A stretch of 16,433 bases of DNA from JBPCOB01 sp051000715 (GCA_051000715.1 JBPCOB010000028.1:1-16433); one strand, 5' to 3'; shown: positions 1-9,479, numbered from the stretch's first letter. A program made the numbers and translations. The notes: a model not told the origin generated them from the letters alone.

Positions 1-348
1 GGGTTAGCCGAGTCGTTCCTCGCAACGCTGCACGAGGCGGGTCTATCCGAGCGCGACACCGCTCTGGCCTTTGCCCTGATCTACGACTACACCCTCGGCT
101 TCGCACTCACCGACCGCAACGCGGTCAACGAGCAGCGCCTTCAGGATGCGGCGACCAGGGCGGAGCTGCACGAGTTCATGAGGTCATTGCCGGCCGACCG
201 CTTCCCCGCGCTGGTTGCGCTCGGCGAGTACGTCTGGGTCGACAACCGGGACGAACGTTTCAGGGCCGGCCTTGACACGCTCCTTGACGGGCTGCAGGCG
301 GCCCGACACCGCAACGGCTCACGCGGCGGCGTGCAACCGGTGCACTGA
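1..348 (+). CDS. TetR-type regulator, C-terminal fragment
   Basis: The open frame enters from the window edge and ends at TGA 346-348, giving 115 visible residues with no start codon. The N-terminal helix-turn-helix lies outside the window. The visible part is helical and ends with the pattern FRAGLDTLLDGLQAAR, typical of the last helix of the tetracycline-repressor-like C-terminal domain (ligand binding and dimerisation) in TetR/AcrR proteins. The aromatic-rich stretch ALIYDYTLGFAL fits the ligand-pocket helix. A strong hairpin follows the stop, and the chromate-transporter gene converges from the other strand. Its target and ligand cannot be told, and a family call from a C-terminal half is less certain than one with the DNA-binding domain. 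Confidence 0.72.
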   Translation, partial: GLAESFLATLHEAGLSERDTALAFALIYDYTLGFALTDRNAVNEQRLQDAATRAELHEFMRSLPADRFPALVALGEYVWVDNRDERFRAGLDTLLDGLQAARHRNGSRGGVQPVH

Positions 349-375
349 CGTCGGAGTCACGGGGTCCACGCCGTG

Positions 376-402
376 GGGAGGCGGTATGACACACCGCCTC
401 CC
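376..402. terminator. Bidirectional hairpin terminator between the TetR gene and chrA
   Basis: GGGAGGCGGT (376-385) pairs perfectly with ACCGCCTCCC (393-402) around a 7-nt loop. The 10-bp GC-rich stem sits 27 nt after the TetR stop and 33 nt after the chrA stop on the opposite strand, so it can serve both convergent genes. There is no clear U-tract, which is common for actinobacterial terminators. Confidence 0.75.
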
Positions 403-426
403 GGCTCCGGCTCCGGCTCCGGCTCC
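403..426. repeat. Four tandem GGCTCC hexamers
   Basis: GGCTCC occurs four times in a row, directly abutting the terminator stem. A related stretch (CTCCGGCTCCGG, 441-452) lies just inside the 3' end of chrA, where it encodes the C-terminal Ala-Gly residues before TGA. The hexamers beyond the stop are in the same Gly-Ala frame, so the repeat straddles the chrA stop codon. Confidence 0.8.
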
Positions 427-435
427 GAGGGTCGG

Positions 436-1896
436 TCAAGCTCCGGCTCCGGCGGCAAAGTGCAGGACGAGGCCGGCGAGGGCGGCGCCGGCGAGGGTGG
501 GCATCACCCCTCGCTTGAGCCGGAACAGGGCAACCGCGGCGCCGATCGATATCACCACCGAGGCGACGTCGATGCTGGCGACGTGCGGCACCAGGAGGCG
601 GACGCCGAAGCGTCGGGGCTCGTCGACCCGATCGAAAGCGGTGTGCAGGGCGAACCACACGGCTAGGTTCAGCACCACCCCGACCACGGCGGCGGTAACT
701 GCCGCCAGGGCCGAGCTGAGGTGCGCGTTTCCCCGGAGTCGCTCGATGAACGGCGCTCCGAGGAAGATGAAAAGGAAGCACGGCACGAAGGTCACCCACA
801 CCGTGACCACCGAGCCGATCACCCCGGCCACCACCGGGTTGAGGCTGCCGGGGTGCCGGTAGGCGGCGAGGAACCCGACGAACTGCACCACCATGATCAG
901 CGGCCCGGGCGTCGTCTCGGCCAGTCCCAGACCGGTCAGCATTTCGGCGGGCCGCAGCCAGCCGTAGCCGGTTACCGCCTGCTGGGCCACGTAGCTCAAC
1001 ACGGCATAGGCGCCACCGAAGGTAACTACGGCGGTCTTGGAGAACAGCACCGCCTCCTGGCCGAACACATGGGCCGAACCGAGGGTGATCAGCAGCGCTG
1101 CCACCGGCACCAACCAGAGCACCACGCACACGGCCGCCGCTCGGAGTGCCGCCCGGTCCCGCTTCGGGTTGTGTTCTGCCATGCCGTCATGCAGCAGCGC
1201 CACTCGGTCATCGCCGGCACGGTTGGCCGACCCATGGCCGTCACTCCTGAACGTCCTCGGCCACCACCGCCCACCGACGTAGCCGACAACCCCGGCGACC
1301 AGCACTATCAGAGGGAAAGCCAGCTGCAGGAAGAAGATGCCGATGAAGGCGGCGGCGGCGAGGGCCAGCATGGCCGGGTTGATCAGCGCACGGCGGCCGA
1401 TCCGGAGCACTGCCTGGACCACCACGGCCACCACCGCGGCCTGCAACCCGAACAGCAGCCCGCTCACCAGACCGACATGTCCGAGGGTGGCGTAGAGGAC
1501 GGACAACCCGAGCAGTGCGACGAAGCCGGGCAGGACGAACAGCGCGCCGGCGATCACACCGCCGGCAATGCCGTTGAGCAACCAGCCGATGTATACCGCC
1601 AATTGTTGGGCCTCGGGGCCCGGCAACAGCATGCAGAAGTTCAGTGCGTGAAGGAACCGCCGTTCGCTGATCCACCGCCGCTCGTCGACCAGCATCCGGT
1701 GCATCACCGCGATCTGCCCTGCTGGGCCGCCGAAGCTCTGCAACCCGACGAGAGCCCAGGTCCGCACCGCAGTGGGCAGCGGGACGAGGCGGACGGGTGC
1801 CCCACTGGCGACACTCGCCATCGGCCGGCGGCCATCCGCGTCGATCGCCGCTGCCGATCCTGCCCCGACGGCCCCCGGATCTTGGTTCTCTCGCAT
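436..1896 (-). CDS. chrA: Chromate transporter, CHR family (ChrA-like)
   Basis: A polytopic inner-membrane protein of 486 residues from ATG 1896, thought to export chromate by proton-coupled transport as known for the CHR family. It has the two homologous halves of long-chain ChrA. The first half carries SFGGP (about residues 54-58) and LLPGPEAQQLAVYIG; the second carries TFGGAYAVL and ETTPGPLIMVVQFVG. A polar, charged linker separates them, and about ten to twelve hydrophobic segments can be read. The frame stays open upstream to 2286, but that would overlap eis on the other strand, so a start at 1896 or at ATG 1821 (461 residues, close to the first membrane segment) is more likely. Neither has a good Shine-Dalgarno. 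A palindrome lies just upstream of 1896. Chromate specificity is inferred from the family only. Confidence 0.88.
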   Translation of the reverse strand: MRENQDPGAVGAGSAAAIDADGRRPMASVASGAPVRLVPLPTAVRTWALVGLQSFGGPAGQIAVMHRMLVDERRWISERRFLHALNFCMLLPGPEAQQLAVYIGWLLNGIAGGVIAGALFVLPGFVALLGLSVLYATLGHVGLVSGLLFGLQAAVVAVVVQAVLRIGRRALINPAMLALAAAAFIGIFFLQLAFPLIVLVAGVVGYVGGRWWPRTFRSDGHGSANRAGDDRVALLHDGMAEHNPKRDRAALRAAAVCVVLWLVPVAALLITLGSAHVFGQEAVLFSKTAVVTFGGAYAVLSYVAQQAVTGYGWLRPAEMLTGLGLAETTPGPLIMVVQFVGFLAAYRHPGSLNPVVAGVIGSVVTVWVTFVPCFLFIFLGAPFIERLRGNAHLSSALAAVTAAVVGVVLNLAVWFALHTAFDRVDEPRRFGVRLLVPHVASIDVASVVISIGAAVALFRLKRGVMPTLAGAALAGLVLHFAAGAGA

Positions 1897-1903
1897 CAGG
1901 TCA

Positions 1904-1917
1904 TGTAACCAGTTGCA
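1904..1917. promoter_or_regulatory. Operator-like palindrome upstream of chrA
   Basis: TGTAAC-CA-GTTGCA is an inverted repeat with one mismatched pair in six. It lies 7 nt upstream of the chrA ATG at 1896 and about 80 nt upstream of eis. Its size and symmetry resemble sites bound by TetR- or MarR-type repressors. The TetR-type gene at the window start is a possible binder, but nothing in the sequence proves this. Confidence 0.35.
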
Positions 1918-1951
1918 AGACGGAGTCCACCCGTCCACCGCGAGGTCGGTT

Positions 1952-1977
1952 GGAATATCGCTGGCCTGCTTGCGGTG
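1952..1977 (+). promoter_or_regulatory. Possible ECF-sigma-type promoter for eis
   Basis: GGAAT at 1952-1956 is followed after 18 nt by GTG at 1975-1977. This resembles the GGAAT-N18/19-GTT pattern of SigR/SigH-type stress promoters, with one mismatch in the -10 part. Transcription would begin about 13 nt before the eis ATG, a sensible distance. A match this short can occur by chance. Confidence 0.25.
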
Positions 1978-1996
1978 CCTGCGGTAGGACGGCTCC

Positions 1997-3235
1997 ATGA
2001 CTGCCACCGCTGAGTTGCCCATCCGTGCGATCGAGCCGGCCGAGTTCGACGCGTTCTCAGCCGCCACCGAGCGGGCATTCGGCGGCCACGGCGGGGACGA
2101 CGAGCGGGAGATCGACCGCCGGGTCTTCGAGTACGACCGGACCCTGGCCGCGTACGACGGTGACTCCATCGTGGGAACGGCGGGCGCCTTCAGCCTGGAG
2201 ATGACGGTGCCGGGAGGGCCGGCACCGGTCGCCGGCGTGACGATCGTCGGCGTCCTGCCGACGCACCGCCGCCGCGGGCTGCTCACCCGGTTGATGATCC
2301 GCCAGCTCGATGACCTGCACGAGCAGGGCCGCGAACCGGTCGCCGCCCTGTGGGCGTCCGAGCCTGGAATTTACGGGCGGTTCGGGTACGGCCTGGCCTC
2401 CCGGCACCTCAGCGTCACCGTGCACCGTCCGTGGAGCGGCTTCCTGCCCTCCGCACCCGTGGACACCGGCCGGCTGCGCCTGGACGAGCCCGCGAAGGTG
2501 CGAGCCGACCTGGACCGGGTCTTCGACGCCGTACGCCGGATCCGCCCCGGCCACTTCGCCCGCAGCGCCGGGTTCTGGGACATGCGGCTGTTCGACCCCG
2601 AGCGGCGCCGGGCCGGTGCGGGCCCGCTGACCTGCGTCGTCCATGAAGGACCTGAGGGAGTCGACGGCTACGCGCTCTACGCCACCAAGCAGGACTGGGC
2701 AGAGGGGGGGCCGGAGGGCACCGTGTCGGTGAGGGAGGTGGCGGCACTGGATCCGGTGGGCCATGCGGCGCTGTGGCGGTTCCTCTGCGACATCGACCTC
2801 ATGGCCAAGGTGACCGGCTGGACGGCCACCGACGACCCGCTGCTGCACCTGCTGAGCGACCCGCGCCGCGTCACGCCGGTGCTCAAGGACAACCTGTGGG
2901 TCCGGCTGGTCGCGGTCGAGCGCGCGCTTGCTGCCCGCAGCTACGCCACGCCGGTCGATGTCGTGTTTGCCGTTTCCGACAGCCGCTGTCCGTGGAACGA
3001 CGGCCGCTGGCGGCTCGCCGGCGATGCCAACGGCGCCACCTGCGACCGTACGTCGGATGCCGCGGACCTGGCGCTCACCAGTACGGATCTCGGCGCGGCC
3101 TATCTCGGGGGAACCCGGCTCGCGACGCTGGCGGCGGCGGGGCGGGTGCAGGAGCTGCGGCCCGGCGCGGTGGAATCGGCTTCGGTGGCGTTCGCCAGCG
3201 CCGGTCGTGCGCCCTACTGCCCGCAGATCTTCTAA
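1997..3235 (+). CDS. eis: Eis-type GNAT N-acetyltransferase
   Basis: A cytoplasmic acetyl-CoA-dependent N-acetyltransferase of 412 residues. The Eis family acetylates amines, including several amino groups of aminoglycosides in mycobacterial Eis; the natural substrate here is unknown. The acetyl-CoA loop reads VGVLPTHRRRGLLTRLM (about residues 84-100). Tyr126, in GIYGRFGYG, falls at the number of the catalytic Tyr126 of M. tuberculosis Eis. The chain ends in Phe412, consistent with the C-terminal carboxylate used in Eis catalysis. The C-terminal third looks like the SCP2-like domain, giving the usual tripartite length of about 400. ATG 1997 is preceded by a GGA core (1987-1989) 7 nt away. Its TAA overlaps the nei stop on the other strand. 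The fold call is strong; aminoglycoside modification is only possible. Confidence 0.9.
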   Translation: MTATAELPIRAIEPAEFDAFSAATERAFGGHGGDDEREIDRRVFEYDRTLAAYDGDSIVGTAGAFSLEMTVPGGPAPVAGVTIVGVLPTHRRRGLLTRLMIRQLDDLHEQGREPVAALWASEPGIYGRFGYGLASRHLSVTVHRPWSGFLPSAPVDTGRLRLDEPAKVRADLDRVFDAVRRIRPGHFARSAGFWDMRLFDPERRRAGAGPLTCVVHEGPEGVDGYALYATKQDWAEGGPEGTVSVREVAALDPVGHAALWRFLCDIDLMAKVTGWTATDDPLLHLLSDPRRVTPVLKDNLWVRLVAVERALAARSYATPVDVVFAVSDSRCPWNDGRWRLAGDANGATCDRTSDAADLALTSTDLGAAYLGGTRLATLAAAGRVQELRPGAVESASVAFASAGRAPYCPQIF

Positions 3236-3241
3236 GCGGGC
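3219..3241. terminator. Hairpin over the overlapping eis/nei stop codons
   Basis: GCCCGC (3219-3224) pairs with GCGGGC (3236-3241). The 11-nt loop contains AGATCT and both stop codons (TAA of eis, TAG of nei read on the minus strand). It is the only clear stem at this convergent junction and could end transcription from both sides. The stem is short and the loop large. Confidence 0.45.
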
Positions 3242-4029
3242 TGGCAGGTCGGGCACCAGTAGAGGTTGCGCGCCGCCATCGGCTCGGTGCGGACCTCCGT
3301 CCCGCAGACCCGGCACGGCAGGCCGGTCCGGCGGTAGACGTAGAAGGAGTCTTCCCGGCTGGCGGGTCCGCGGCGGCGCGCCCGGTGCTCCGGCCTGGTG
3401 GTCACGATCCGCCCGGCCCGCACGCCGGCCCGCATCAGCGAGCGCAGGTCCGCCCAAAGCGCCGCCCACTCCGCCGCGGCCAGGTCCCGGCCCAGCCGGC
3501 GCGGGGCGACGCCGTGGCGGTAGAGCAACTCGGCCCGGTAGACGTTGCCGACGCCGGCGAGAACCGACTGGTCGAGTAGGAGAGCTCCAATCGGTACGCG
3601 GCTGGACCGGATCCTCTCCCAGACGACCTCCGGCTGCGCGCCCGCGCGCAACGGGTCAGGACCCAACCGGGTCAGAATCGCCCGCCGTTCCGCCGGCAGC
3701 AGCAACTCGCAGGCGGTCGGCCCGCGCAGGTCGACGTAAGAATCCTGGCCGGTGAGCCGCAGCCGCAGCGCCCCGCGCGGCACCGGTGCCGGCAGCGGCC
3801 CCGCGCTGAAGGTGCCGTACAAGCCGAGGTGGACGTGCAGCGCCTCTCCCTCGTCGAACCGGTAGAACAGGTGCTTGCCGTACGGCTCCACCCGCCGCAG
3901 CACTCGACCGTCGATGCGGCCGGCGCCGTCGGTGAAGCGGCCCTGCGGGCTGGTGGCGACCACCGGTCGGCCGGCCAGCAGACGGTGGTGCTCACGGGCC
4001 AGCCGGTGGATCGTGTGGCCTTCGGGCAC
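3232..4029 (-). CDS. nei: Nei/Fpg-family DNA glycosylase (endonuclease VIII-like)
   Basis: A bifunctional base-excision repair enzyme that removes oxidised bases and cuts the abasic strand by beta/delta elimination. From GTG 4029 the 265-residue product starts with PEGHTIHRLA, so removal of the initiator exposes the catalytic Pro2 next to Glu3. Lys52 in PYGKHLFYRF fits the conserved beta-hairpin lysine. SVLAGVGNVYRAE is the helix-two-turn-helix motif. A C-terminal zinc finger uses Cys239, Cys242, Cys259 and Cys262. The frame is open further upstream, but only this start puts Pro and Glu at positions 2 and 3. It lies 4 nt after the rpiB stop, so the two are probably co-transcribed. The sequence recalls mycobacterial Nei1 (Rv2464c). 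Preferred lesion cannot be read from the sequence. Confidence 0.93.
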   Translation of the reverse strand: MPEGHTIHRLAREHHRLLAGRPVVATSPQGRFTDGAGRIDGRVLRRVEPYGKHLFYRFDEGEALHVHLGLYGTFSAGPLPAPVPRGALRLRLTGQDSYVDLRGPTACELLLPAERRAILTRLGPDPLRAGAQPEVVWERIRSSRVPIGALLLDQSVLAGVGNVYRAELLYRHGVAPRRLGRDLAAAEWAALWADLRSLMRAGVRAGRIVTTRPEHRARRRGPASREDSFYVYRRTGLPCRVCGTEVRTEPMAARNLYWCPTCQPA

Positions 4030-4033
4030 GGAC

Positions 4034-4507
4034 CTAGAGCACCGGCAACGGCGGAAGCTCGCCGGTCCGCTCGTAGTCGGCCACCTGCGCGAGCCGGCGC
4101 ACGTGCCGCGGCTCACCGGAGAACGGCGTGGACAGGAAGATCTCGGCGTAGCGGACCGCGTCGCCCTCGGCGTACATCCGAGCGCCCAGACTGACCACGT
4201 TGGCGTCGTTGTGCTCGCGCCCGAGCCGGGCGGTCTCCTCGCTGAAGGCCAGCGCGCAGCGCACGCCGGGGACCTTGTTCGCCGCGATGGCTTCGCCGTT
4301 GCCCGACCCGCCGATCACGATGCCGAGGCTGGTGGAGTCCGCGGCGGTGCGGGTGGCGGCCAGCAGCACAAAAGGTGGGTAGTCGTCCTCCGGGTCGTAC
4401 GACGACGGACCGCAGTCCACCGGCTCGCGCCCGAGCTCGGCCAGTCGCCTCAGCAGCAGGCTCTTGAGCTCGAAACCGGCGTGGTCCGAGCCGAGGTAGA
4501 CCCGCAT
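4034..4507 (-). CDS. rpiB: Ribose-5-phosphate isomerase B
   Basis: Interconverts ribose 5-phosphate and ribulose 5-phosphate in the non-oxidative pentose phosphate pathway (cytoplasm). The 157-residue length is normal for RpiB/LacAB proteins. It begins MRVYLGSDHAGFELK, with the substrate-binding SDHAG loop at residues 7-11. The motif IGGSGNGEAIAANK (65-78) has Gly where E. coli-type enzymes carry the catalytic Cys, and Glu72 in the place of the catalytic Glu75 of M. tuberculosis RpiB. His99 in REHNDAN fits the ring-opening histidine. ATG 4507 is the first start that gives the family N-terminus; the longer frame runs into the aldehyde dehydrogenase gene. nei follows after 4 nt. The upstream gap to the aldehyde dehydrogenase stop is 91 nt and shows no obvious promoter. 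Confidence 0.95.
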   Translation of the reverse strand: MRVYLGSDHAGFELKSLLLRRLAELGREPVDCGPSSYDPEDDYPPFVLLAATRTAADSTSLGIVIGGSGNGEAIAANKVPGVRCALAFSEETARLGREHNDANVVSLGARMYAEGDAVRYAEIFLSTPFSGEPRHVRRLAQVADYERTGELPPLPVL

Positions 4508-4598
4508 GCTCGGCAGTCTCGCAGAGTCATGGAACCGGCTCTGCCGGGAACGGATCGAGATCCCTGCCGCCCATTGGCGCGCCAGTGCCGAAGACGCC

Positions 4599-6023
4599 TC
4601 ACAGCTGCATCGCCTTGGTCTCGAGGAACTCCTCCAGCCCGAACCGCCCCAGCTCGCGGCCGTTGCCCGACTGCTTGTATCCGCCGAAGGGCGCGACCGG
4701 GTTGAACCGGCCGCCGTTGACGTCCACCTGGCCGGTCCGCATCCGGCGGGCGAAGCCGATCGCCCGGTTGCGGTCGCCGGACCAGACACCACCGGCGAGT
4801 CCGTAGATGCTGTCGTTGGCGATCTCGAGCGCCTCGTCCTCGTCGGCGTACGGCAGGATCGCCAGCACCGGTCCGAAGATCTCCTCCCGGGCGATCGTCA
4901 TGTCGGCGCGTACGTCGGCGAAAACCGTCGGCCGCACGTAGTAACCCGACGCCAGCCCCTCGGGTGCATCCGCGCCACCGGTGACGAGCCTGGCGCCCTC
5001 AGCCACCCCGAGCTCGATGTAGGCACGGACCCGGTCCCGCTGGGCGGCGGAGGCGACCGGCCCCAGCTTCGTTCCCTCGGCATCCGGCGGCCCGAGCGGC
5101 ATCGCCTCGGCGGCCGCGGCGGCGAGCGCGACGGCCTCCTCATACTGCTCGGCCGGCACGATCATGCGGGTCCACGCCGTACAGGTCTGGCCGGAGTTGA
5201 GGAAGGCGTTGCCGACGCCCACCTTGACGGCCCGCGGCAGGTCGGCGTCGGCCAGGATCACGTTCGCGGACTTGCCCCCGAGCTCCAGAGCGACCCGCTT
5301 TACCGTCCCGGCGGCGAGCTCCGCGACCCGCTTGCCGGCCCGGGTGGAACCGGTGAAGGAGACCATGTCCACGTCCGGATGGGCTGCCAGGGCTTCGCCG
5401 ACCACCGGCCCGGTGCCGGTCACCAGGTTGAACACACCCGCCGGCAAGCCGATGTCGTCGATCAGCTCGGCCAGCAGGAACGCCGACAGCGGCGCGACCT
5501 CGCTCGGTTTGAGCACGAAGGTGCAGCCGGCAGCCAGCGCCGGCGCCAGCTTGGCCACCACCTGGTGCAGGGGGTAGTTCCACGGCGTGATCGCGGCCAC
5601 CACCCCGACCGGCTCGCGCACCACCAGTGAGTTGCCGACCTGCTCTTCGAAGGAGTACGTCGTCAGCAACGTCGCGTAGCTCTGCAGCACACCGAGAGGC
5701 AGCCCGGTCTGCACCGCGAGCGCCAGCTTGGCCGGCGCTCCCATCTCGGCGGAGATCGTACGGGCCACCTCTTCCTGCCGCGCGGTGAGCGCCTCGTGCA
5801 GCGCGGAGAGGTACTTCGCCCGCTCCTCGGGGCCGGTCCCGGCCCAGTCCGGAAACGCCCTTCGGGCGGCGGCCACCGCGCGGTCGACGTCTGCCGGCGT
5901 ACCGGCCGGGACGGTGGCGATGACCTGCTCGGTCGCCGGATCGACTACCTCGAGAGTCTCCGTGCCGACCGGCACGGTCCACGCGCCGCCGATGTAGAAG
6001 GCCTTGCGGTCCTGCCGCGCCAA
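4599..6023 (-). CDS. NAD(P)-dependent aldehyde dehydrogenase
   Basis: A soluble ALDH-superfamily enzyme oxidising an aldehyde to a carboxylate; the substrate cannot be deduced. With the TTG start at 6023 it has 474 residues, normal for the family. Motifs in order: TPWNYPLHQ with the oxyanion Asn (about 149), FVLKPSEVAP (cofactor Lys), FTGSTRAGK (Rossmann loop), ALELGGKSANVIL with the general-base Glu (about 246), and SGQTCTAWTRM with the catalytic Cys (about 280). Near the C-terminus are EEIFGPV and PFGGYKQSGNGRELG. An in-frame GTG at 6053 would add 10 residues, but GGAGGA sits 6 nt before TTG 6023, so I chose the TTG. It is divergent from pepN across 139 nt. Its position between rpiB and pepN is where M. 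tuberculosis, as I recall, carries an unrelated DsbA-like gene. Confidence 0.93.
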   Translation of the reverse strand: MARQDRKAFYIGGAWTVPVGTETLEVVDPATEQVIATVPAGTPADVDRAVAAARRAFPDWAGTGPEERAKYLSALHEALTARQEEVARTISAEMGAPAKLALAVQTGLPLGVLQSYATLLTTYSFEEQVGNSLVVREPVGVVAAITPWNYPLHQVVAKLAPALAAGCTFVLKPSEVAPLSAFLLAELIDDIGLPAGVFNLVTGTGPVVGEALAAHPDVDMVSFTGSTRAGKRVAELAAGTVKRVALELGGKSANVILADADLPRAVKVGVGNAFLNSGQTCTAWTRMIVPAEQYEEAVALAAAAAEAMPLGPPDAEGTKLGPVASAAQRDRVRAYIELGVAEGARLVTGGADAPEGLASGYYVRPTVFADVRADMTIAREEIFGPVLAILPYADEDEALEIANDSIYGLAGGVWSGDRNRAIGFARRMRTGQVDVNGGRFNPVAPFGGYKQSGNGRELGRFGLEEFLETKAMQL

Positions 6024-6029
6024 TGCCGG

Positions 6030-6035
6030 TCCTCC
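6030..6035 (-). promoter_or_regulatory. Ribosome binding site deciding the ALDH start
   Basis: On the minus strand GGAGGA lies 6 nt before TTG 6023. It is the strongest Shine-Dalgarno nearby and would lie inside the coding region if GTG 6053 were used. Confidence 0.65.
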
Positions 6036-6162
6036 GTCTAGGGCTGTCCCCACCTCAGACTAATGCGGCGGCTTCCACACCGCCCTGCGCTCGGCGCATC
6101 GGGATCGCGCCACGTGGGAGACTGGGCGCTACTCCACTGTCAATCGGAAGGACCCCGCGCTG

Positions 6163-8703
<2,541 letters not shown>

Positions 8704-8707
8704 CACG

Positions 8708-8735
8708 CTTAGCGCCGGCCGGTCAGCCGGCGAAG
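8708..8735. terminator. Hairpin terminator between pepN and the DUF5130 gene
   Basis: CGCCGGC (8713-8719) pairs perfectly with GCCGGCG (8726-8732) around a 6-nt loop. CTT/AAG outer pairs (8708-8710 with 8733-8735) extend it across a 2-nt bulge. It starts 10 nt after the pepN stop. The convergent gene's TGA (8723-8725 on the minus strand) lies in the loop, so it likely ends both transcripts. Confidence 0.65.
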
Positions 8736-9139
8736 CGGCCGGCCTCCAGCGGCAGCGGCAGCGGCAGTGCTTCGGAGGAGCCCGCCGCCTCAGCCAGCAT
8801 GCGAAGTCCGGTCACCAACCCGCCGGTCAGGTCGCCGACGGTGAACGCGCTGCACATCGACATCGCGGCCAGCGCACAGGCGCGGTCGTCGAGCCGGTGC
8901 CGCGCCTCGCGACCGACGACGATCTCCATCCGGCGCTGGCCGGGTGAGACGAACACCAGGACCCCGTTGGACGCCTGGTCACCCAGCGCGGCATGCAGGC
9001 GTTCGGCGTACCGGCGGACCTCTCCTTCGGCGCTGCCGACGAAGACCGAGAAGTGCAGGCCGGTCTCCCCGCCGGCGACCCGGGCGGCCCGGCCGATCTC
9101 GGAGATCTGGGCGTCAGTGAAGGCCTCACCACTCGGCAC
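8723..9139 (-). CDS. DUF5130-like / TPM-domain-related protein
   Basis: A 138-residue soluble protein of unknown biochemical role. The pattern FTDAQISEIGRAARVAGGETGLHFSVFVG, then HAALGDQASNGVLVFVSPGQRRMEIVVG, then AMSMCSAFTVGDLTGGLVTGLRMLAE matches my memory of the actinobacterial DUF5130 family. That family shares the alternating strand-helix layout of TPM domains (a YgcG-like region with reported phosphatase activity in plant homologues). No signal peptide or membrane span is visible. GTG 9139 has GGGAGG about 8 nt upstream. Its first 14 nt overlap the end of the preceding small membrane-protein gene, suggesting translational coupling and possibly a joint role at the membrane. A gene of this type next to pepN also occurs in mycobacteria, as I recall (Rv2468c). 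The family call is moderately sure; the function is not known. Confidence 0.75.
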   Translation of the reverse strand: MPSGEAFTDAQISEIGRAARVAGGETGLHFSVFVGSAEGEVRRYAERLHAALGDQASNGVLVFVSPGQRRMEIVVGREARHRLDDRACALAAMSMCSAFTVGDLTGGLVTGLRMLAEAAGSSEALPLPLPLEAGRFAG

Positions 9140-9467
9140 TGGCGCCGCCTCCCGTCACGTTGGGCCGGGCGGCCGCCAGGGCGGCGTTCGGGTCGAGGGG
9201 GCCGGCGAACCACACCGGGTCGTGGTCCCAGGAGCGCCCGGGCCGATAGCGCGGCCGGTGCCGCAGCCCGGCCGCCACCACCAGGAGGCCGATCAGCGCG
9301 GACAGGCCGAGCGGGATGCCGACGAAGACCAGCACGGTCTGGACCAGGCCCAGGCCACGGCCGGGCATTTCACCGTCGGAGCGCGCCAGAGCCGGGTCGG
9401 CCCACGCGCTGAACAGGACCACGGCGGTGATCACGGCCGCGCCCCGGCGGACGTGGAATGTGGTCAC
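9126..9467 (-). CDS. Small exported single-span membrane protein
   Basis: I do not recognise a named family. The 113-residue product starts with a signal-peptide-like region: basic HVRR, hydrophobic core GAAVITAVVLFSAWA, and an Ala-Leu-Ala cleavage motif at residues 26-28. A strongly hydrophobic span follows at about 41-68. The tail is polar and proline/arginine-rich, with the aromatic patch SWDHDPVWFAG. If the signal is cleaved, the mature protein would have a short external N-terminus, one span and a cytoplasmic tail; an uncleaved hairpin of two spans is also possible. GTG 9467 is 12 nt after the malQ stop and has GAGGAG close upstream (3-nt spacing). The 3' end overlaps the DUF5130 gene by 14 nt, so the two may work together. 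Confidence 0.78.
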   Translation of the reverse strand: MTTFHVRRGAAVITAVVLFSAWADPALARSDGEMPGRGLGLVQTVLVFVGIPLGLSALIGLLVVAAGLRHRPRYRPGRSWDHDPVWFAGPLDPNAALAAARPNVTGGGASAEW

Positions 9468-9479
9468 GGTCTCCTCGAT

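Noticed and set aside
721..1908. Long plus-strand open frame opposite chrA, and similar long frames at 2057-3469 (-), 4506-5630 (+), 10239-11312 (+), 11780-13057 (+) and 14520-15968 (+)
   Set aside because: These are antisense shadows typical of GC-rich DNA: His/Arg/Gly/Gln-rich, without recognisable domains, and lying over genes with intact motifs.
1897..2286. Upstream extension of the chrA reading frame to 616 residues
   Set aside because: It overlaps the start of eis on the other strand, has no membrane-protein character, and exceeds the usual ChrA length.
4030..4116. Longer nei frame of 294 residues
   Set aside because: It overlaps rpiB and would bury the catalytic Pro-Glu that must sit at positions 2 and 3.
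4508..4792. Longer rpiB frame of 252 residues
   Set aside because: The extra part reads as arginine/serine-rich out-of-frame sequence over the aldehyde dehydrogenase gene, and the family N-terminus starts at 4507.
6138..6143. TTGACA on the minus strand between pepN and the aldehyde dehydrogenase
   Set aside because: The hexamer is perfect, but the expected -10 position reads CTCCCA or similar, so the pair does not make a convincing promoter.
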